In this document: positions 8,263-17,012 of the stretch, piece by piece
How positions within the stretch are numbered: position 1 is the first letter of the stretch
How the letters are laid out: every line of letters starts with the position of its first letter
Assembly (NCBI RefSeq): GCF_022513585.1
Contig: NZ_JAKWBF010000029.1
Span: 1-64,000 of the forward strand
Reading direction: 5' to 3'
Source: Gordonia gummivorans
GTDB lineage: Bacteria > Actinomycetota > Actinomycetes > Mycobacteriales > Mycobacteriaceae
DNA: 64,000 bases
The notes under the pieces: generated by a model
Databases searched by the model: none
What the model was told of the DNA's origin: nothing
Seen by the model: the letters and a program-made list of their open reading frames with translations, nothing else
Made by a program: the position numbers and the translations under genes

Positions 8263-9540
8263 ATGACCACGCTCGAGATGCCGCCCGCCACAACCGCACT
8301 CGTGGCCCCCGAACAGTCCGCACCGCCCAAGGTGGGACGCCTCGTCGACCAGTTCGAACGCGGACTCGACGCGCCGATCTGTCTGACGTGGGAGTTGACC
8401 TACGCCTGCAACCTGGCGTGCGTGCACTGCCTGTCGTCGTCGGGCAAGCGCGATCCGCGCGAGCTGTCCACCGAGCAGTGCAAGGCGATCATCGACGAGT
8501 TGCAGCGGATGCAGGTGTTCTACGTGAACATCGGCGGTGGCGAACCGACTGTGCGACCGGACTTCTGGGAGCTCGTCGACTACGCGACCAGCCATCAGGT
8601 CGGTGTCAAGTTCTCCACCAACGGGCTGCGCATCGACAAGAAGGTGGCCGCACGGCTGGCCGCCTCCGACTACGTCGACGTGCAGATCTCGCTCGACGGC
8701 GCGACCGCCGAGGTCAACGACGCGGTGCGCGGCCCCGGTTCCTTCGACATGGCCGTCCGCGCGCTGGAGAACCTGCACGAGGCAGGGTTCAAGGATGCGA
8801 AGATCAGCGTCGTCATGACGCGGCAGAACGTCGCGCAGCTCGACGAGTTCAAGGCGCTCGCCGACCGCTACAACGCGACGCTGCGCATCACGCGTCTGCG
8901 GCCGTCGGGTCGCGGCGCCGACGTCTGGGACGACCTGCACCCACTGCCGCAGCAGCAGCGCGAACTGTACAACTGGCTTGTCGCGCATGGTGATCGGGTC
9001 CTCACCGGCGACTCGTTCTTCCATCTCTCGGCCTTCTCGACCGGAGGCGGCAGCGGCCTGCCCGGACTGAACCTGTGCGGAGCCGGTCGCGTCGTGTGTC
9101 TGATCGACCCGGTCGGCGACGTCTACGCATGCCCGTTCGCGATCCACGAGAACTTCCTCGCCGGAAACATCCTCAGCGACGGCGGCTTCCAGGAGATCTG
9201 GCAGCGCTCGGACCTGTTCACCGAACTGCGCGAACCGCAGAACGCCGGTGCCTGCACCAAGTGCGCGCACTTCGACGCCTGCCGGGGCGGTTGCATGGCG
9301 GCCAAGTTCTTCACCGGACTCCCGCTCGCCGGGCCCGACCCGGAGTGCGTGCAGGGCTACGGCGAGCAGCTGCTGGCCGGTGACCGCACCAAACCCACTG
9401 CCAACAAGGATCATTCGCGCGGCACTCCGCTGACGTTGATGACCCGCAAGTCCGACGGGGTGCTGCTGCCGATCGGCGCACCGCCGTCCAAGAGCTGCGA
9501 CGAGAACCCGCTGGCCGGGTTCTCGCCCGCCGGAATGTAA
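8263..9540 (+). CDS. mftC: Mycofactocin radical SAM maturase
   Basis: 425 residues. The radical SAM cluster motif CxxxCxxC is at Cys49, Cys53 and Cys56 (CNLACVHC). 'NIGGGEPT' and 'ISLDGATAEVND' follow as the SAM-binding strands. The C-terminal SPASM domain shows further cluster cysteines (NLCGAGRVVCLIDPVGDVYACPF and CTKCAHFDACRGGCMA). MftC carries out oxidative decarboxylation of the MftA C-terminal Tyr and then forms the Val-Tyr ring bond. AGGAGGA lies 9-15 bases before the ATG. It lies between mftB and mftD, as in other loci. Confidence 0.97.
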   Translation: MTTLEMPPATTALVAPEQSAPPKVGRLVDQFERGLDAPICLTWELTYACNLACVHCLSSSGKRDPRELSTEQCKAIIDELQRMQVFYVNIGGGEPTVRPDFWELVDYATSHQVGVKFSTNGLRIDKKVAARLAASDYVDVQISLDGATAEVNDAVRGPGSFDMAVRALENLHEAGFKDAKISVVMTRQNVAQLDEFKALADRYNATLRITRLRPSGRGADVWDDLHPLPQQQRELYNWLVAHGDRVLTGDSFFHLSAFSTGGGSGLPGLNLCGAGRVVCLIDPVGDVYACPFAIHENFLAGNILSDGGFQEIWQRSDLFTELREPQNAGACTKCAHFDACRGGCMAAKFFTGLPLAGPDPECVQGYGEQLLAGDRTKPTANKDHSRGTPLTLMTRKSDGVLLPIGAPPSKSCDENPLAGFSPAGM

Positions 9541-9624
9541 GAGCGAGCTGGCGCAATCCCACACCAGCGTCACCGGCCGCCCTAACGCGGCCGCCGAGAT
9601 GAAGATTGAGTAGGAACCTGAGTT

Positions 9625-10827
9625 ATGGCTGCCAACCCCTGGGCAAGAAATCCCTGGTTCGAGACCGTCACCGAGGCCCAGCGTCGGGCCAAGAAGCGGC
9701 TGCCGAAGTCGGTGTACGCGTCGCTGATCGCCGGCACACAGGCCGGTGTGACGTTGGGCGACAACGTCAACGCTTTTGGCGAACTGCAATGGGCCCCGCA
9801 TGTGGTCGGCGCGCAGCCGGATCGTGATCTGTCCACTTCGGTACTGGGACAGGAACTCTCGTTCCCGGTGATGATCTCACCGACGGGTGTGCAGGCCGTC
9901 GATCCGGACGGGGAGGTCGCGGTTGCGCGGGCCGCCGCAGCGCGCGGTACCGCGATGGGGCTGTCGAGCTTCGCGTCGCACCCCATCGAGGAGGTGACCG
10001 CGGTCAACGACAAGATCCTCTTCCAGCTCTACTGGCTCGGCTCGCGCGAGGACATGGCAGCTCGTGTGGAGCGCGCACGGGCCGCGGGCGCCAAGGGCAT
10101 CATCGTCACCACCGACTGGGTGTTCAACATCGGACGTGACTGGGGCAGCCCGGAGATCCCCGAGAAGGTCGACTTCAAGGCACTGCTGCGTCTGGCGCCG
10201 GAGATCGCGGTGAAGCCGCGCTATGCGCTCGACTGGGTCAAGGGTGGCAAGGTGACCATCCCGGATCTCACCGCACCCAACCTGACGCCGCAGGGCGTGC
10301 CCGGTCCGACGTTCTTCGGCGCGTACGGCGAATGGATGGGTACTCCTCCGCCGACGTGGGAAGACCTGGCATGGCTGCGTGAACAGTGGGGCGACGGCCC
10401 GTTCATGGTCAAGGGCATCACGCGTCTCGACGATGCCAAGCGTGCGGTCGACATCGGCGCGACGGCGCTCTCGGTGTCCAATCACGGCGGCAACAACCTC
10501 GACGGCACCCCGGCGACGATCCGTCTGCTGCCCGACATCGCCGACGCGGTGGGCAACGACATCGAGGTGCTGCTCGACGGCGGCATCCGACGCGGCAGCG
10601 ACGTCGCGAAGGCACTCGCCCTCGGTGCGCGTGCGGTGATGGTCGGCCGCGCCTACCTGTGGGGGCTCGCCGCGAACGGCCAGGCCGGCGTCGAGAACGT
10701 CCTCGACCTGCTCCGCATGGGCCTCGACGGAGTGGTGATGGGCTTGGGCCACAAGAGCGTTCACGAGTTGTCGCGCGACGACCTGATCATCCCCGACGAC
10801 TTCACCCGTTCGTTCGGTCACGCCTGA
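9625..10827 (+). CDS. mftD: Pre-mycofactocin synthase, FMN-dependent
   Basis: 400 residues of the alpha-hydroxy-acid oxidase/lactate 2-monooxygenase fold: 'NPWFETVTEAQRRAKKRLPKSVYASL' at the start, the substrate/FMN segment 'SVSNHGGNNLDG' with the catalytic His, and the phosphate-binding 'VLLDGGIRRGSDVAKALALGARAVMVGR'. MftD uses oxygen to deaminate the cyclised dipeptide-derived AHDP and gives the redox-active dicarbonyl premycofactocin. The family alone could suggest lactate oxidase; the neighbours mftA-B-C decide it. The stop is 46 bases before a mycofactocin-dependent type SDR. Confidence 0.93.
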   Translation: MAANPWARNPWFETVTEAQRRAKKRLPKSVYASLIAGTQAGVTLGDNVNAFGELQWAPHVVGAQPDRDLSTSVLGQELSFPVMISPTGVQAVDPDGEVAVARAAAARGTAMGLSSFASHPIEEVTAVNDKILFQLYWLGSREDMAARVERARAAGAKGIIVTTDWVFNIGRDWGSPEIPEKVDFKALLRLAPEIAVKPRYALDWVKGGKVTIPDLTAPNLTPQGVPGPTFFGAYGEWMGTPPPTWEDLAWLREQWGDGPFMVKGITRLDDAKRAVDIGATALSVSNHGGNNLDGTPATIRLLPDIADAVGNDIEVLLDGGIRRGSDVAKALALGARAVMVGRAYLWGLAANGQAGVENVLDLLRMGLDGVVMGLGHKSVHELSRDDLIIPDDFTRSFGHA

Positions 10828-10851
10828 GGGAAACCGGCCTTCCGCCAGAAC

Positions 10852-10865
10852 TAGAACGTGTTACA
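10852..10865. promoter_or_regulatory. KstR-type operator before the SDR gene
   Basis: TAGAACGTGTTACA matches the KstR consensus TNNAACNNGTTNNA at every fixed base. It is nested in a wider inverted repeat whose arms are CAGAACT and AGTTCTG. It ends 8 bases before the SDR ATG, so a bound repressor would cover the start region. This would give the SDR its own sterol-responsive control, apart from mftR. Confidence 0.7.
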
Positions 10866-10873
10866 GTTCTGGC

Positions 10874-11686
10874 ATGGGACAGTTCGACGGCAAGGTCGTC
10901 TACATCACCGGCCTGGCGCGCGGTCAGGGCCGTAATCACGCGATTCGTTTTGCACGTGAAGGCGCGGCGATCGTCGGTCTCGACATCGCCGGGCCGGTGA
11001 TCGACCACGCCACCTACCCGGCCGCGTCGGCCGACGAGTTGGCCGAGACCGTCAGTCTGGTCGAAGGCGTCGGCGGCAAGATCCTTGCCCGACAAGGCGA
11101 TACACGCGACCTGGCCTTCCAGCAGCAACTGGTGGCCGACGCCTTGGAGCAGTTCGGGCGGATCGATCACGTCGTCGCCAACGCCGGTATCCTCACCTGG
11201 GGTGCGGTGTGGGAACTGACCGAGGAGCAGTTCACCGACGTCGTCGACGTCAATCTCGTCGGCACGTGGAAGACCCTGAAGGCGACCATCCCGGGCATGA
11301 TCGAGGCGCGCAATGGGGGGTCGATCACCGTCATCAGTTCGGTTGCCGGCCTCAAGGCGATGCCGCTGCAGGCGTCGTACGCGGCATCCAAGTACGGCGT
11401 CCGCGGACTCGCCCAGACCGCCGCCAAAGAACTCGGCCGCTACCGCATCCGCGTCAACTCGATCCACCCGTATGCCGTCGACACCCCGATGGGAGTGGCC
11501 GACACCGAAGCGCTCAAGGCGTTCGAGACCCCTTGGGCGGAGCGGTATTTCCCGTCGATGCTGGACTATCACCCGGTGGCCTCCACCGACGAGATCTCCG
11601 ACGCCGTGCTCTACCTCGCCTCCGACGGCGCCAAGGCGATCACCGGTGCCGAGTTCCAGATCGACATGGGGCACTCCAAGGTCTGA
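10874..11686 (+). CDS. Mycofactocin-coupled SDR family oxidoreductase
   Basis: 270 residues. The glycine-rich cofactor motif is the variant of mycofactocin-associated (carveol dehydrogenase-like) SDRs, 'TGLARGQGRNHAIRFAREGA', followed by NAG, the catalytic Ser, and YAASK with Tyr and Lys. The end is 'AITGAEFQIDMGHSKV'. Members of this subfamily hold a non-exchanging NAD and use mycofactocin as external electron acceptor in oxidising alcohols. The true substrate is unknown; the KstR-type operator in front suggests a steroid or isoprenoid alcohol. There is no clear Shine-Dalgarno sequence before the ATG, so it may be translated from a leaderless or very short leader mRNA. Confidence 0.88.
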   Translation: MGQFDGKVVYITGLARGQGRNHAIRFAREGAAIVGLDIAGPVIDHATYPAASADELAETVSLVEGVGGKILARQGDTRDLAFQQQLVADALEQFGRIDHVVANAGILTWGAVWELTEEQFTDVVDVNLVGTWKTLKATIPGMIEARNGGSITVISSVAGLKAMPLQASYAASKYGVRGLAQTAAKELGRYRIRVNSIHPYAVDTPMGVADTEALKAFETPWAERYFPSMLDYHPVASTDEISDAVLYLASDGAKAITGAEFQIDMGHSKV

Positions 11687-11713
11687 GTGGACCGCCGCCG
11701 CCCCCGCGGCCGA

Positions 11714-11822
11714 CCCACCAAAACTAGGGGAGGAAGTTTCTTCCGCGAAGTTTGGAGTCGTCCCCCGGAAAATTCGCGGGGAGGACTCCAAGGGTAGGGG
11801 AAGAGTTTCTTCCCCTACTTTC
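11714..11822. repeat. Module A repeat, copy 1 (MITE-like, multi-hairpin)
   Basis: 109 bases, about 88% identical (my hand count, 96/109) to 26573-26681 without gaps. It folds into consecutive hairpins: GGAAG-TTT-CTTCC; a 12-pair stem with one mismatch at 11752-11788; and a perfect 10-pair stem GTAGGGGAAG/CTTCCCCTAC at 11794-11818 followed by a T-rich run, which could end transcription of the SDR gene. Imperfect terminal inverted repeats (AAACTAGGGGA / CTTCCCCTACTTT) give it the look of a miniature transposable or REP-like element. Confidence 0.75.
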
Positions 11823-11860
11823 TTGGGGATGGACCTGCAGGCCGATGGTGCCTATGCCGA

Positions 11861-12007
11861 GCCAGATAGACGGCCGATCGACATCATGTCCGAAACGGTC
11901 GCCGTGACGTGCCTCCGAGGGAAAGATGCCCTCGGAGACCTCTCACGCGGACCGTTCCGGACGGGCTCGCTCTTCCCGCCTCCACGATCGTCGGCAAGGC
12001 CGACGAT
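11861..12007. repeat. Module B repeat, copy 1 (nested hairpins)
   Basis: Aligns without gaps to 26408-26554. Arms GTCCGAAACGGTC (11888-11900) and GACCGTTCCGGAC (11950-11962) pair 12 of 13 and enclose an inner CGAGGG/CCCTCG stem. A third perfect stem ATCGTCGGC-AAG-GCCGACGAT follows at 11987-12007. The rest of the gap to mcr (12008-12232) shows no gene or repeat that I can recognise. Confidence 0.75.
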
Positions 12008-12232
12008 GGGCCGCTGATCCGAAGAGTCCCACCCGCTCCCTACTCTTGGCGGTTGCTTCCGGGCTTGCGCACGACCCGAGTTCACACCAAATGATCGCGG
12101 CGGCAGCGGCATTCAAGGCAGCCCAGGATCATACTGACCGTCGACTGAATCTCCCCAGTCCTCGCGACTGCGACCACTCTCCTCGCACCCAGCCGGCGGG
12201 GATGCCTCGGGTGGGCCGAGCCGACGGAGTGC

Positions 12233-13345
12233 TCAGTCCGCCCAGAGGGTCGACGGGTCGGTCGCGGTGCGGGTGGGCCCCTGCGGGGTCTCCGGCTGGG
12301 TACGGGAGAATCGCGGGGCGACCTGCGCCTGCACCACGCCGTCGATCTCCACGAGATTCGACCGCGCCGCCATGTGCGCGTCCTCGGGCGCCTCGGCGAA
12401 GGTGAGCACAGGGGACGTGCAGGCATCGGTGCCGTCGAAGATCTTGGCCCACTCGTCGCGCGTGCGCGACTTGAAGGTCTCGGTGAAGACGTCCTTGAGC
12501 TTGCCCCAGTTGGCGATGTCGTTCTGGTCGGGCAGGTCGGCGCCGTCGAGGCCGAGACCCTTGAGCAACTCCGCATAGAACTGCGGTTCGATCGCGCCCA
12601 CGGCCATGTACTTGCCGTCGGAGGTCTCGTACACCTCGTAGTACGGTGCGCCGGTGTCGAGCAGGTTGACGCCGCGCACGTCGCTCCACAAGCCGGTGCC
12701 GCGGAAGGCCCACATCATCTGGCCCAGAACGGAAGCGCCGTCGACCATGGCGGCGTCGACCACCTGTCCGCGGCCCGACGTCTGGCGTTCGAGGAGGGCC
12801 GCGAGCACACCCATGACGAGGAACATCGATCCGCCGCCGAAGTCGCCGGCGAGGTTCAACGGCGGAACGGGCCGTTCGCCCTTGCGGCCGATCGCGTGCA
12901 GCATCCCGGTGAGAGAGATGTAGTTGATGTCATGTCCGGCGAGATTGGCCCGCGGACCGTCCTGCCCCCAGCCGGTCATGCGGCCGTAGACGAGACCCGA
13001 ATTGACGGCTTCGAGGTCGGCGGGACCAAAGCCGAGGCGTTCCATGACCCCCGGGCGAAAACCCTCGATGATGACGTCAGCCTTGGCGACCAGGCCGAGG
13101 ATGGTCTCCCGATCTGCCGGGTCCTTGAGGTTTGCCTCCACCACGCGGCGCCCGCGCAGCAGCGCGTCCGCGTTGCGTCCCTCCTGGGGCAGCGAGCCGG
13201 GGCGCTGGACCCGGATCACGTCGGCGCCCAGGTCGGCCAGCATCATGGCCGCGTGCGGGCCCGGTCCGATCCCGGCGAATTCGATCACCCGGATTGCGCT
13301 GAGCGGTCCGTTCTTTCCGCTGTGGTGCGGTGCCGGCGTCGTCAT
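12233..13345 (-). CDS. mcr: Alpha-methylacyl-CoA racemase (CoA-transferase family III)
   Basis: 370 residues with the CaiB/BaiF fold: '[27 protein letters not shown]' at the N-terminus, '[17 protein letters not shown]' carrying the catalytic His, and '[16 protein letters not shown]' carrying the catalytic Asp found in Mcr. These residues separate the racemase from plain CoA transferases. The enzyme interconverts 2R and 2S methyl-branched acyl-CoAs, needed before beta-oxidation of sterol side chains and branched fatty acids. It interrupts the mycofactocin genes on the opposite strand and diverges from mftE. This fits the sterol link given by the two KstR-type sites nearby, but no such site is seen in front of mcr itself. 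Confidence 0.85.
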   Translation of the reverse strand: MTTPAPHHSGKNGPLSAIRVIEFAGIGPGPHAAMMLADLGADVIRVQRPGSLPQEGRNADALLRGRRVVEANLKDPADRETILGLVAKADVIIEGFRPGVMERLGFGPADLEAVNSGLVYGRMTGWGQDGPRANLAGHDINYISLTGMLHAIGRKGERPVPPLNLAGDFGGGSMFLVMGVLAALLERQTSGRGQVVDAAMVDGASVLGQMMWAFRGTGLWSDVRGVNLLDTGAPYYEVYETSDGKYMAVGAIEPQFYAELLKGLGLDGADLPDQNDIANWGKLKDVFTETFKSRTRDEWAKIFDGTDACTSPVLTFAEAPEDAHMAARSNLVEIDGVVQAQVAPRFSRTQPETPQGPTRTATDPSTLWAD

Positions 13346-13528
13346 AGTGTCCTCTCGCTCCCCATCTCGTGCCCGCTGTGTCGGGCGTCACGCTGTGACA
13401 TAGCATCCCACAACCGATCGAACGCTCGTCAAAGTGGTCCGGATGTGGGTTGGCGGATCGGCTCAAGTCCGGAATCGGGCACACTTTTTGTCGCGACGCG
13501 GTTCCGCCCCAACCAGCGTCTCGCTAGC

Positions 13529-14239
13529 ATGGATCGAATGACGGGACCGTCGGCGTTGGGGCAACAGAGTTGGCCAGATCTCGGACCGTCCATCACGCTG
13601 CTGGTTCCGCTCGGGGCCCTCGAGCAGCACGGTCCGCACCTTCCGCTCGACACCGACACCCGTATCGCGTCGGCGGTCACCGCGCGCGTGCACGCCGAAT
13701 CCGGAACGGTGTTTCGTGCCCCCGAACTCGCCTACGGCGCCAGCGGTGAGCACGAGGGTTTTGCCGGCACGATCTCGATCGGCCACGAGGCTTTGTATCA
13801 GGTGTTGTTGGAATACGGGCGCAGCGCATGCCGGTGGGCCGACCGGCTTCTCTTCGTCAACGGACATGGTGGCAACGGGCCGACGCTGCGGTCCGCGGTC
13901 GCCAGGCTCCGCTACGAGGGGCGTGACGTAGCGTGGTTCCCGTGCGCGTTCCCGAGTGCCGACGCGCACGCCGGATTCACCGAAACATCTGCGCTGCTGC
14001 ATCTTTCGCCGGAACTCGTCCGGTCTGACCGCAGCGAACCGGGCAACTGTGCTGCGGTGGCCACGCTCCTGCCGGCCATGCGGGAGGGTGGAGTGGCCGC
14101 GGTCAGCCCCAATGGGGTGCTCGGCGATCCGAGCGATGCCACCGCTGCCGAAGGTGGCCGGTTGCTCGACGCGATGGTCGAGGTGTGCAGTGCGGCCGTC
14201 GATGCCTGGCAGGTCGCCGACGACGGGCGCCTGAGATGA
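13529..14239 (+). CDS. mftE: Mycofactocin peptidase (creatininase family)
   Basis: 236 residues. The metal-binding motif of the creatinine amidohydrolase family is clear ('LGALEQHGPHLPLDTDT' with Glu, His and Asp ligands), followed by 'GEHEGFAGTISIG' and 'VNGHGGN'. MftE cuts the modified MftA chain and releases the Val-Tyr-derived intermediate AHDP for MftD. Start is ATG 13529 or, equally possible, ATG 13538; neither has a good ribosome binding site. A long frame reaching back to 12374 runs antisense to mcr and is not credible. The gene is about 2.7 kb away from mftD, whereas in mycobacteria the two are adjacent. Its stop overlaps the mftF start. Confidence 0.92.
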   Translation: MDRMTGPSALGQQSWPDLGPSITLLVPLGALEQHGPHLPLDTDTRIASAVTARVHAESGTVFRAPELAYGASGEHEGFAGTISIGHEALYQVLLEYGRSACRWADRLLFVNGHGGNGPTLRSAVARLRYEGRDVAWFPCAFPSADAHAGFTETSALLHLSPELVRSDRSEPGNCAAVATLLPAMREGGVAAVSPNGVLGDPSDATAAEGGRLLDAMVEVCSAAVDAWQVADDGRLR

Positions 14240-15681
14240 CCGCCGTCGAGCAGTCGATCGAGGCGGCGCCGGCTCAGACCTGCCTGCCGGACGGCTTCCA
14301 GGTGCAGATCGACATGCGCTGCGCACGTCACGGCGACCTCCGCTATCTCGTGGGCGGTTCGCCGACGCGATTGCTGCGCATGTCCGACGCGGCGTTGGGG
14401 ATGACGTCGGACGACGGTCGGATAGCGGTGTGCGACAACGCAACCCGTCGCCTGGCCCGATCCCTGCTCGATTCCGGAATCGCCAACCCGCGGCCGATGT
14501 TCGGACCGCAGGCGCATGAGGTCACCATCGTCGTCCCGGTCCGCGACAACCAGGCCGGCGTCGACCGGCTGCTCGCCGCGGTCAGCGGAACACCGGTCAT
14601 CGTCGTCGACGATGGATCGCGCACCCCGATCGTCGTGAACGATCCGGCGGTCAAGGTCATCCGGTCTGAGCGCAACCGCGGACCGTCGGCCGCGCGCAAC
14701 GTCGGCGCCGCGATGGCGACCACCGAATTCGTTGCGTTCCTCGATTCCGATGTGGTGCCCAGTGCCGACTGGCTGACCGTGCTGCTCGGGCACTTCTCCG
14801 ATCCGTCGGTCGCCGTGGTGGCGCCGCGCATCGTGGGTTTGAACTGGTCGCAGGCGCATGGGAACGACTCCGGGCCGGGTCTCGCCGAGCGGTACGAGAA
14901 CGGCTGGTCGTCGCTCGACATGGGCCCCGACGAGGCCGCGGTGGTGCCGTCGACTCCCGTCGCATATGTGCCCAGTGCGGCAATGGTGGTGCGCCGCAAC
15001 GTGTTCTGCGGATTCGACGAGTCGCTCCGGGTCGCCGAGGACGTCGATGTGTGTTGGCGTATGCACGAGGCGGGATGGCGGATTCGCTACGACCCGGTGG
15101 CGCGGGTGTCGCACGACCACCGCACCGATCTTCGCTCGGTGCTGTCGCGTCGCCGCTACTACGGCACCGGAGCGGCGCGGCTGGCCGAACTTCACGGCAA
15201 CCGCGCGGCCCCGGTCGTGATGTCGATCCCGATGGCCGTCGCGGTCGGCGCGCTGCTCACGCGAACCAAGATCGGCACGGCGCTGGCCATGATCATTCTG
15301 GCGCAGGTCGCCTTTCGGTTGCGGCGTCGTCTCGGCGATTTGCCGCAGGCGCCGCTCGTCGCCGCCCAGATGACCGGCCGCGCCGCCGGATTCGGTCTGC
15401 TGCAGGCGGCTGGCGCGATCTGTCGGCACTATTGGCCGGTCGCGCTGATCCTGGCGATCATCTCCGCCCGATTCCGCAAACTCGCGATCGAGGTGGCGAT
15501 CGCCGAGGGGGCCGTCTCCTGGGTGCGGCAGGTGATCGCCGATCCCGCGACACCGACGCTCGGCCCGGTCAAGTACATGCTGATGCACCGCCTCGACGAC
15601 CTCGCCTATGGGGCAGGCTTGTGGCAGGGCGTCGTCGAGCGTCGTGACGTCGGGGCGCTCCGCCCTGTGCTGCGCCCATAA
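14236..15681 (+). CDS. mftF: Mycofactocin glycosyltransferase
   Basis: 481 residues from ATG 14236, which overlaps the mftE stop as ATGA. A winged N-terminal region is followed by a GT-A fold family 2 transferase: 'VTIVVPVRDN', 'VVDDGSRTP', 'ERNRGPSAARNVGA', the metal-binding 'FLDSDVVPSADW', and 'DEDV'-like 'VAEDVDVCWRMHEAGW'. Hydrophobic segments near 330-370 and 400-420 suggest membrane association. MftF adds a short beta-1,4-linked glucose chain to premycofactocin. The assignment is secure from order and family. Confidence 0.92.
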   Translation: MTAVEQSIEAAPAQTCLPDGFQVQIDMRCARHGDLRYLVGGSPTRLLRMSDAALGMTSDDGRIAVCDNATRRLARSLLDSGIANPRPMFGPQAHEVTIVVPVRDNQAGVDRLLAAVSGTPVIVVDDGSRTPIVVNDPAVKVIRSERNRGPSAARNVGAAMATTEFVAFLDSDVVPSADWLTVLLGHFSDPSVAVVAPRIVGLNWSQAHGNDSGPGLAERYENGWSSLDMGPDEAAVVPSTPVAYVPSAAMVVRRNVFCGFDESLRVAEDVDVCWRMHEAGWRIRYDPVARVSHDHRTDLRSVLSRRRYYGTGAARLAELHGNRAAPVVMSIPMAVAVGALLTRTKIGTALAMIILAQVAFRLRRRLGDLPQAPLVAAQMTGRAAGFGLLQAAGAICRHYWPVALILAIISARFRKLAIEVAIAEGAVSWVRQVIADPATPTLGPVKYMLMHRLDDLAYGAGLWQGVVERRDVGALRPVLRP

Positions 15682-15683
15682 CC

Positions 15684-17012
15684 GTGGCGACCCCTGATCT
15701 CCCTCGCGGGGCGGACGTGGTGATCGTCGGCGCCGGAAGTGCCGGATGCGTACTCGCGGAGCGGCTCTCGCGCGATCCCGAACGCTCGGTGGTGGTCCTC
15801 GAACGTGGACCCGCCGACTGGCCCGGCGTCGAGATCCGCGACGTGCGGCGGCTTCCCATCGAACCGGGGGCAGCGTTTGCCGTCCAGCATGACAGCGAGG
15901 GCCTGGGGGTCGTGCGCGGCAGCGGGTTGGGTGGCTCGTCGGCAGTCAACGGCGGTTACTTCATGCGGTGGCATCCCGACGACTTCGCCGACTGGCCGAC
16001 GGGGTGGGAGATCGACCACATCGCGGCCGCCTATGCCGAACTCGATGCACCGGGCGGCACGATGGGCGTCGAACCGGTCTCTGACGATGAATTGGGTGAT
16101 GCCGCATCCGCTTTCGAGGAGTACTGGTCGTCGCGCGTGCCGGTGCGCGCGGTTGCGGATCGATGGCCCGTGGTCGGGGTCAACCGGGTGCTGGGCAATC
16201 GGACGGGGATCGTGCGGATGACCGCCGCCGAGGCATACGTGCGTCCCGCGTTGACGCGTCCGAATCTTCGGGTCGTGACGAAATGCGACGTGGACGAGTT
16301 GATCGTGGCGGACGGTCGGGTGGTCACCGGGGTGCGGGCCGGTTCGACGGCCGTGTCGGCGGGGGAGGTGATCCTGAGCGCGGGGACGCTCGGTACCGCA
16401 GGCATTCTGCTGCGCTCGTCACTGGGGCCACTCGACCTCGATCGTGAACTCGCCGTCGACGAGCACCGCACCCTGGCGGTGACGTATCGCCGTGGCTCGC
16501 CGGCGACGCCCGGGCCGCTGCTACCCAGTGTGGTGCATACTGAGGATTCGCTGGAGATCCGTTGTTATCGAGATGATTTCGCGTCGTACATTCGAGGACT
16601 GGAGCCGACCGGACCCGAGATCGGGGTCGCGGCCATGCGGAGTTCGCCCGCGTCGCTCCGGTTGCGAGGGCGCGATGTCGCGGTGGGTTTCGGGGCCGTC
16701 GAACCGGCGATGGCCGACGCCCTGCGGTCCGCCGCGGCAGACGTGGTGGACATGTTGGGTTCTCCGGAGTTCGCCGAGGTCATCGAGCCCGGTTCGATCA
16801 CGGTCGCCGACGGGTTCGGCACCTCCCAGCATGCGCGGGGCAGCATGCCGATGGGGGTCCGGACCGACTGGCTCGGTGGCGTGTACGGGACCAAGGGGCT
16901 GCGCATCGTCGACGGATCGATCCTGCCGAACTCCGGACGCAGCGGACCACACGCCACCATCATGATGATGGCGTGTCGCATCGGTGCGCTGCTGGCGGGT
17001 ACCGTGGAGTGA
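15684..17012 (+). CDS. mftG: Mycofactocin dehydrogenase, GMC oxidoreductase family
   Basis: 442 residues from GTG 15684, two bases after the mftF stop. FAD-binding motif 'VVIVGAGSAGCVLAERLS' at the N-terminus, the GMC signature 'GLGGSSAVNGGYFMRWHPDDF', and the C-terminal 'NSGRSGPHATIMMMACRIGALL'. MftG is thought to oxidise mycofactocinol and pass electrons to the respiratory chain, regenerating the cofactor. At 442 residues it is shorter than choline-oxidase-type GMC enzymes (about 550), as is usual for MftG. Its stop overlaps the next start. Confidence 0.9.
   Translation: MATPDLPRGADVVIVGAGSAGCVLAERLSRDPERSVVVLERGPADWPGVEIRDVRRLPIEPGAAFAVQHDSEGLGVVRGSGLGGSSAVNGGYFMRWHPDDFADWPTGWEIDHIAAAYAELDAPGGTMGVEPVSDDELGDAASAFEEYWSSRVPVRAVADRWPVVGVNRVLGNRTGIVRMTAAEAYVRPALTRPNLRVVTKCDVDELIVADGRVVTGVRAGSTAVSAGEVILSAGTLGTAGILLRSSLGPLDLDRELAVDEHRTLAVTYRRGSPATPGPLLPSVVHTEDSLEIRCYRDDFASYIRGLEPTGPEIGVAAMRSSPASLRLRGRDVAVGFGAVEPAMADALRSAAADVVDMLGSPEFAEVIEPGSITVADGFGTSQHARGSMPMGVRTDWLGGVYGTKGLRIVDGSILPNSGRSGPHATIMMMACRIGALLAGTVE

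Noticed and set aside
8185..9801. 538-residue minus-strand frame over mftC
   Set aside because: Antisense to the radical SAM gene with intact CxxxCxxC; shadow.
12374..13528. Upstream extension of the mftE frame
   Set aside because: Runs opposite to mcr, has no homology features and precedes the metal-binding domain start expected for MftE.
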